From: Rubripirellula sp.
GTDB lineage: Bacteria > Planctomycetota > Planctomycetia > Pirellulales > Pirellulaceae
NCBI GenBank assembly: GCA_029245125.1
Contig: JAQWPZ010000073.1
Location: forward strand, 1 to 37,793
DNA: 37,793 nucleotides
Direction of reading: 5' to 3'
The notes below the pieces were generated by a model that ran no database searches, had not been told where the DNA came from, and was given only the letters and a program-made list of their open reading frames with translations. The position numbers were made by a program, and so were the translations under genes. Shown here piece after piece: positions 35,550 through 37,793 of this stretch; position 1 is the stretch's first letter, and the number at the start of each line of letters is the position of its first letter.

Positions 35550-36911
35550 CTACTGGATCGAGACAACTTGTCCCGGCACCACGCGATGAGTCCCGGCGGT
35601 AATGACGCGATGAGTCCCTTCAGCAATGACGCGATCGCCACCCTGCAGTGTTCCGCGAACCAAAGTCCGTTGTCCATCAGATTGCAATACCTCGACATCC
35701 TGTCGCCGCACAATGGATGCACCTTGGGCGTCCACTTCAATCACGTAGGCCGCCCATAACCCACGCACGCTGCGAACCAGCGAGGACGTTGGTAGCCAGA
35801 ACCCGTTGGTGGGCAAACGTTGCGTAATCGCTACTCTCGCGATCTGCCCCGGCACGATTCGATCGGTTGCGGATGGGTCAAGGTCAAAGATTGCCAGGCG
35901 AGTGCGTGTCATCGGATCCAAGTTAGGAGCGACTCGGGCAAACTGCGCTGGCCATGCCTTACCATCCACCACCACATCGATCGGTCGGTCGCAATTCAAC
36001 TCGCTAAAAACGGCGGCGGGAATCCCGATGCGCGCCTCGAGGTGTCCTGATTCGACTAATTCCAAAACGGGTTGAGCTGGTGCCACAACGGTGCCTTCAT
36101 CCACATACCGTTTTGCGATCCGGCCATCAAATGGTGCAACAAGCTCGCTATCGTCAATTTCGATTTTCAAGTCGGCCAGATGTTGATCAAATTGGGTAAC
36201 CACAGCAAGCTGTGCCGCGATACGCTCAAAACGAGTCCCCGCCTCCAATTCCTCCAGTTGTTTTTGTTCCGCCAACAACCTCGCCTCCGCCGATCGCAAC
36301 CCTAACTCCGACTCATCGAGACGTTCCCGAGGTGTCGCATACTCTTTGACCAATTCGCTGTTACGACGAAATTGACGTTTCTGCAATTCAACCTGCGCGC
36401 GAAGATCCTCCACCACGGCTCGTGCCGCAGCGATAGTTTCGCCACGTGGGCCGGCCCGCAATTCATCGAGCATGGCGTTCGCTTCGTCGCATTGAGCCTT
36501 GACGCGTTCGAATTGGACCATGAGCTGACGACGATCCAATTGAGCGAGCGACTGCCCCGCCGTCACCTGATCCCCTTCATCAACGTTCACTCCGAGAATG
36601 ATCGCCGATCGTTCAAAACCAAGTTGGCTGGATCGGCGGGCCGCGACTGTTCCTGTATAGGTACGTTCCACTTCGAAAAAACTGACTGGTTGCACCACCT
36701 TTACTTCAACGGGGATCGCTCGCGGCCCCAGCGTTGGGCCATTGTCATCAGGTCCTGTCAGCGAACCAACCAATGTCGCGGCCACAACACCCAAAAGCAC
36801 CATGAGCAGGAAGCCCCGAAGGAAACCACTGTCTCCACGAACCGAATCTAGATCTGGCACAGGCTGTTTCTCATCGCAAGCATCAGCGTAGGACGACGGC
36901 ACTGCATTCAT
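35550..36911 (-). CDS. RND efflux periplasmic adaptor (HlyD/MFP family)
   Basis: A 453-aa membrane-fusion protein linking the RND pump to an outer-membrane channel. An N-terminal membrane anchor lies at about 31-50 (FLRGFLLMVLLGVVAATLVG). A split lipoyl/barrel-sandwich domain follows (VDEGDQVTAGQSLAQLD and later SELVAPFDGRIAKRYVDEGT), with a long Glu/Arg/Gln-rich coiled-coil hairpin between (about 125-240). Beta-barrel and membrane-proximal domains occupy the C-terminal part. The start at 36911 is set by GAGG nine bases upstream and overlaps the tetR 3' end by 29 bases, so expression is coupled. Near the C-terminus, short DNA repeats give GDRVIAEGTHRVITAGTHRV. Confidence 0.9.
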   Translation of the reverse strand: MNAVPSSYADACDEKQPVPDLDSVRGDSGFLRGFLLMVLLGVVAATLVGSLTGPDDNGPTLGPRAIPVEVKVVQPVSFFEVERTYTGTVAARRSSQLGFERSAIILGVNVDEGDQVTAGQSLAQLDRRQLMVQFERVKAQCDEANAMLDELRAGPRGETIAAARAVVEDLRAQVELQKRQFRRNSELVKEYATPRERLDESELGLRSAEARLLAEQKQLEELEAGTRFERIAAQLAVVTQFDQHLADLKIEIDDSELVAPFDGRIAKRYVDEGTVVAPAQPVLELVESGHLEARIGIPAAVFSELNCDRPIDVVVDGKAWPAQFARVAPNLDPMTRTRLAIFDLDPSATDRIVPGQIARVAITQRLPTNGFWLPTSSLVRSVRGLWAAYVIEVDAQGASIVRRQDVEVLQSDGQRTLVRGTLQGGDRVIAEGTHRVITAGTHRVVPGQVVSIQ

Positions 36912-37620
36912 CCGAAAATACCTCGGTCTGGATTCGCTCTTGTAACGCGATGTAATCGTATTGCGACGAGATGGGATGCCACTTGTAGCCATTCAAAACC
37001 ATCCGCACCGCCCGACGTACCGCTATGTAGGGATCAAGAATCCCGAACTCCTGCAGTGACTCACTGGTGGCGATGATCGAATACGCCCCAAACGTTTGTG
37101 ACCATAATCCAAATACCAATTCCTCCGGTTGAGACGAGTCCGAAAGGGTCAGATGCCCCTCAGCAATCCCATCTCGTACAACACCCGCCAACAATTCCAT
37201 GCAATGACTCTCGCACCATCGGAGACGAGTCCTTCGTTCCTCCGATGTCTTATCCCAAATTGACTGCGACCGAATGAATCTTTCCACTTGAAAGTGCTCA
37301 GGATACAAACGCACGAATAGCTCCGCCGCCACACCAATCGCAGCCATTCTCTCACGCGGCAATCCCTCAAAGTCCAGACCGCGTTGGAACATTTCGCCCC
37401 GTTTTTCCAGAGTCTCGATCGCCAGTGACAAAAGGATTTCTTCCTTGCAGGAAAAATGGTTGTAAATCGTCCCCTTGGAGTAGTTCAATTCCGCCGCGAT
37501 TAGATCCATATTCAGCCCCAAATAGCCAACCGTGACCAATTTAGCGCGGGCCAAATCTAGAATCAGAACTTCGCGATCACGGATTTCCTGCTGCTTCGGA
37601 CTGAGTCGCTCCGTTTCCAT
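36883..37620 (-). CDS. TetR family transcriptional regulator
   Basis: A 245-aa regulator, first gene of the RND operon. The helix-turn-helix is at about residues 38-57 (MDLIAAELNYSKGTIYNHFS), a typical TetR pattern. The C-terminal ligand domain follows, with a Trp/Tyr-rich segment around FGLWSQTFGAYS. It probably represses its own operon: a perfect 8-3-8 palindrome lies nine bases upstream of the start. The ligand is likely a substrate of the RND pump. The ATG at 37620 follows a short AT-rich leader with no strong Shine-Dalgarno sequence. Confidence 0.9.
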   Translation of the reverse strand: METERLSPKQQEIRDREVLILDLARAKLVTVGYLGLNMDLIAAELNYSKGTIYNHFSCKEEILLSLAIETLEKRGEMFQRGLDFEGLPRERMAAIGVAAELFVRLYPEHFQVERFIRSQSIWDKTSEERRTRLRWCESHCMELLAGVVRDGIAEGHLTLSDSSQPEELVFGLWSQTFGAYSIIATSESLQEFGILDPYIAVRRAVRMVLNGYKWHPISSQYDYIALQERIQTEVFSDECSAVVLR

Positions 37621-37628
37621 GTTGAATC

Positions 37629-37647
37629 TTTTGACGGATCGTCAAAA
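37629..37647. promoter_or_regulatory. Candidate TetR operator
   Basis: A perfect palindrome, TTTTGACG - GAT - CGTCAAAA, in the divergent gap between tetR (-) and the rightward gene at the window end. It includes a TTGACG hexamer on both strands, which could be a -35 element, so repressor binding would block transcription. Bound here, the regulator could control both directions. Confidence 0.65.
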
Positions 37648-37678
37648 AAAACAGGAAGCGTCCGAAAAATTGTTGAAA

Positions 37679-37762
37679 GTTGAAAGATGGTCTCCCGAAG
37701 GGCAGAATCTGCCCTTTGCAATCTTTCAATTTTCGTCGGCTGTCACCGACGGGGAGACCATC
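37679..37762 (+). ncRNA. Candidate cis-regulatory leader RNA (three-way junction)
   Basis: Read on the plus strand, this leader can form P1: GATGGTCTCCC (37686-37696) with GGGAGACCATC (37752-37762), 11 perfect pairs. Inside it are P2: AAGGGCAG (37698-37705) with CTGCCCTT (37709-37716), loop AAT; and P3: CGTCGG (37734-37739) with CCGACG (37746-37751), loop CTGTCA. The ribosome binding site GGGGAG (37751-37756) is almost wholly inside P1. A rival helix, TTGAAAGAT (37680-37688) with ATCTTTCAA (37721-37729), cannot coexist with P1 except as a pseudoknot. No known riboswitch class is recognised. Confidence 0.5.
37751..37756 (+). promoter_or_regulatory. Ribosome binding site paired inside leader helix
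   Basis: GGGGAG lies six bases before the ATG at 37763 and is a strong Shine-Dalgarno match. Five of its six bases are within the 11-bp P1 helix of the leader RNA and the sixth is in P3, so translation should depend on that fold opening. Confidence 0.6.
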
Positions 37763-37793
37763 ATGAATGAAGTTAGTCTTTTGCAATCTCTCG
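37763..37793 (+). CDS. 5' end of a rightward gene, truncated by window edge
   Basis: ATG at 37763 with GGGGAG six bases upstream; only ten codons (MNEVSLLQSL) are visible, so the family cannot be named. It is divergent from tetR and shares its upstream region, so it may respond to the same regulator and to the folded leader RNA described above. The short TTTGCAATCT sequence in its leader (37715-37724) recurs inside its first codons. Confidence 0.5.
   Translation, partial: MNEVSLLQSL

Noticed and set aside
37686..37762. The right-edge stem as a simple transcription terminator
   Set aside because: The flanking genes are divergent, so neither would end here; and the stem covers a ribosome binding site with an ATG directly after it.

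Overview
This 37.8 kb window reads as chromosomal DNA of a planctomycete, most likely a Rhodopirellula-like member of the Pirellulaceae. Several gene families support this: a PSCyt1/DUF1549/DUF1553 cytochrome-type protein followed by a DUF1501 protein, secreted S1 sulfatases, a DUF1080 protein, a large secreted PQQ-propeller/LamG protein, and a DUF5989 micro-protein. Function calls come from reading motifs and remembered family features; no database search was run.

Layout. 1-3.4 kb: a 1121-aa protein that I recognise as PPi-type phosphoenolpyruvate carboxykinase. 3.7-5.9 kb: an ECF-like sigma factor (-), a DUF5989 membrane peptide and an unrecognised multi-pass membrane protein (+). 5.9-10.3 kb: the PSCyt1/DUF1549/DUF1553 plus DUF1501 pair. 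10.4-12.3 kb (-): an aldo/keto reductase and a TIM-barrel sugar isomerase-like protein, probably one sugar-oxidation operon. 12.6-12.8 kb: a small membrane peptide (-). 12.9-20.9 kb (+): a tight operon with 4-base ATGA overlaps at three of its four junctions. It encodes a methyltransferase-like/PQQ-propeller/LamG secreted protein, a secreted Cys-containing unknown, a solute-binding protein with two tandem binding domains, an ABC permease and an ATPase. 21.0-24.2 kb: a DUF1080 protein with a Lys/Ala/Asp repeat tail (-) and a sulfatase (+). 24.3-25.9 kb: a beta-CASP metallo-beta-lactamase RNase-like protein (-). 26.3-28.6 kb: a two-gene ABC-2 exporter (+). 28.6-32.1 kb (-): a four-CBS protein, a second sulfatase and an EamA-type permease. 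32.4-37.6 kb (-): an RND efflux permease, its membrane-fusion protein and a TetR regulator in one operon read from the right. The last 31 bases hold the start of a rightward gene.

The most unusual signals are at the right edge. Nine bases upstream of the tetR start is a perfect 8-3-8 palindrome, a likely operator. Just beyond it, the leader of the divergent rightward gene can fold into a three-way junction. Its 11-bp closing helix swallows the ribosome binding site, and a competing helix is also possible, so this is a candidate cis-regulatory RNA. Other points of interest are the PPi-type PEPCK, the coupling of a PQQ/LamG protein to an oxyanion-type ABC importer with a duplicated binding protein, and several 7- to 19-bp tandem repeats, both between genes and inside genes.
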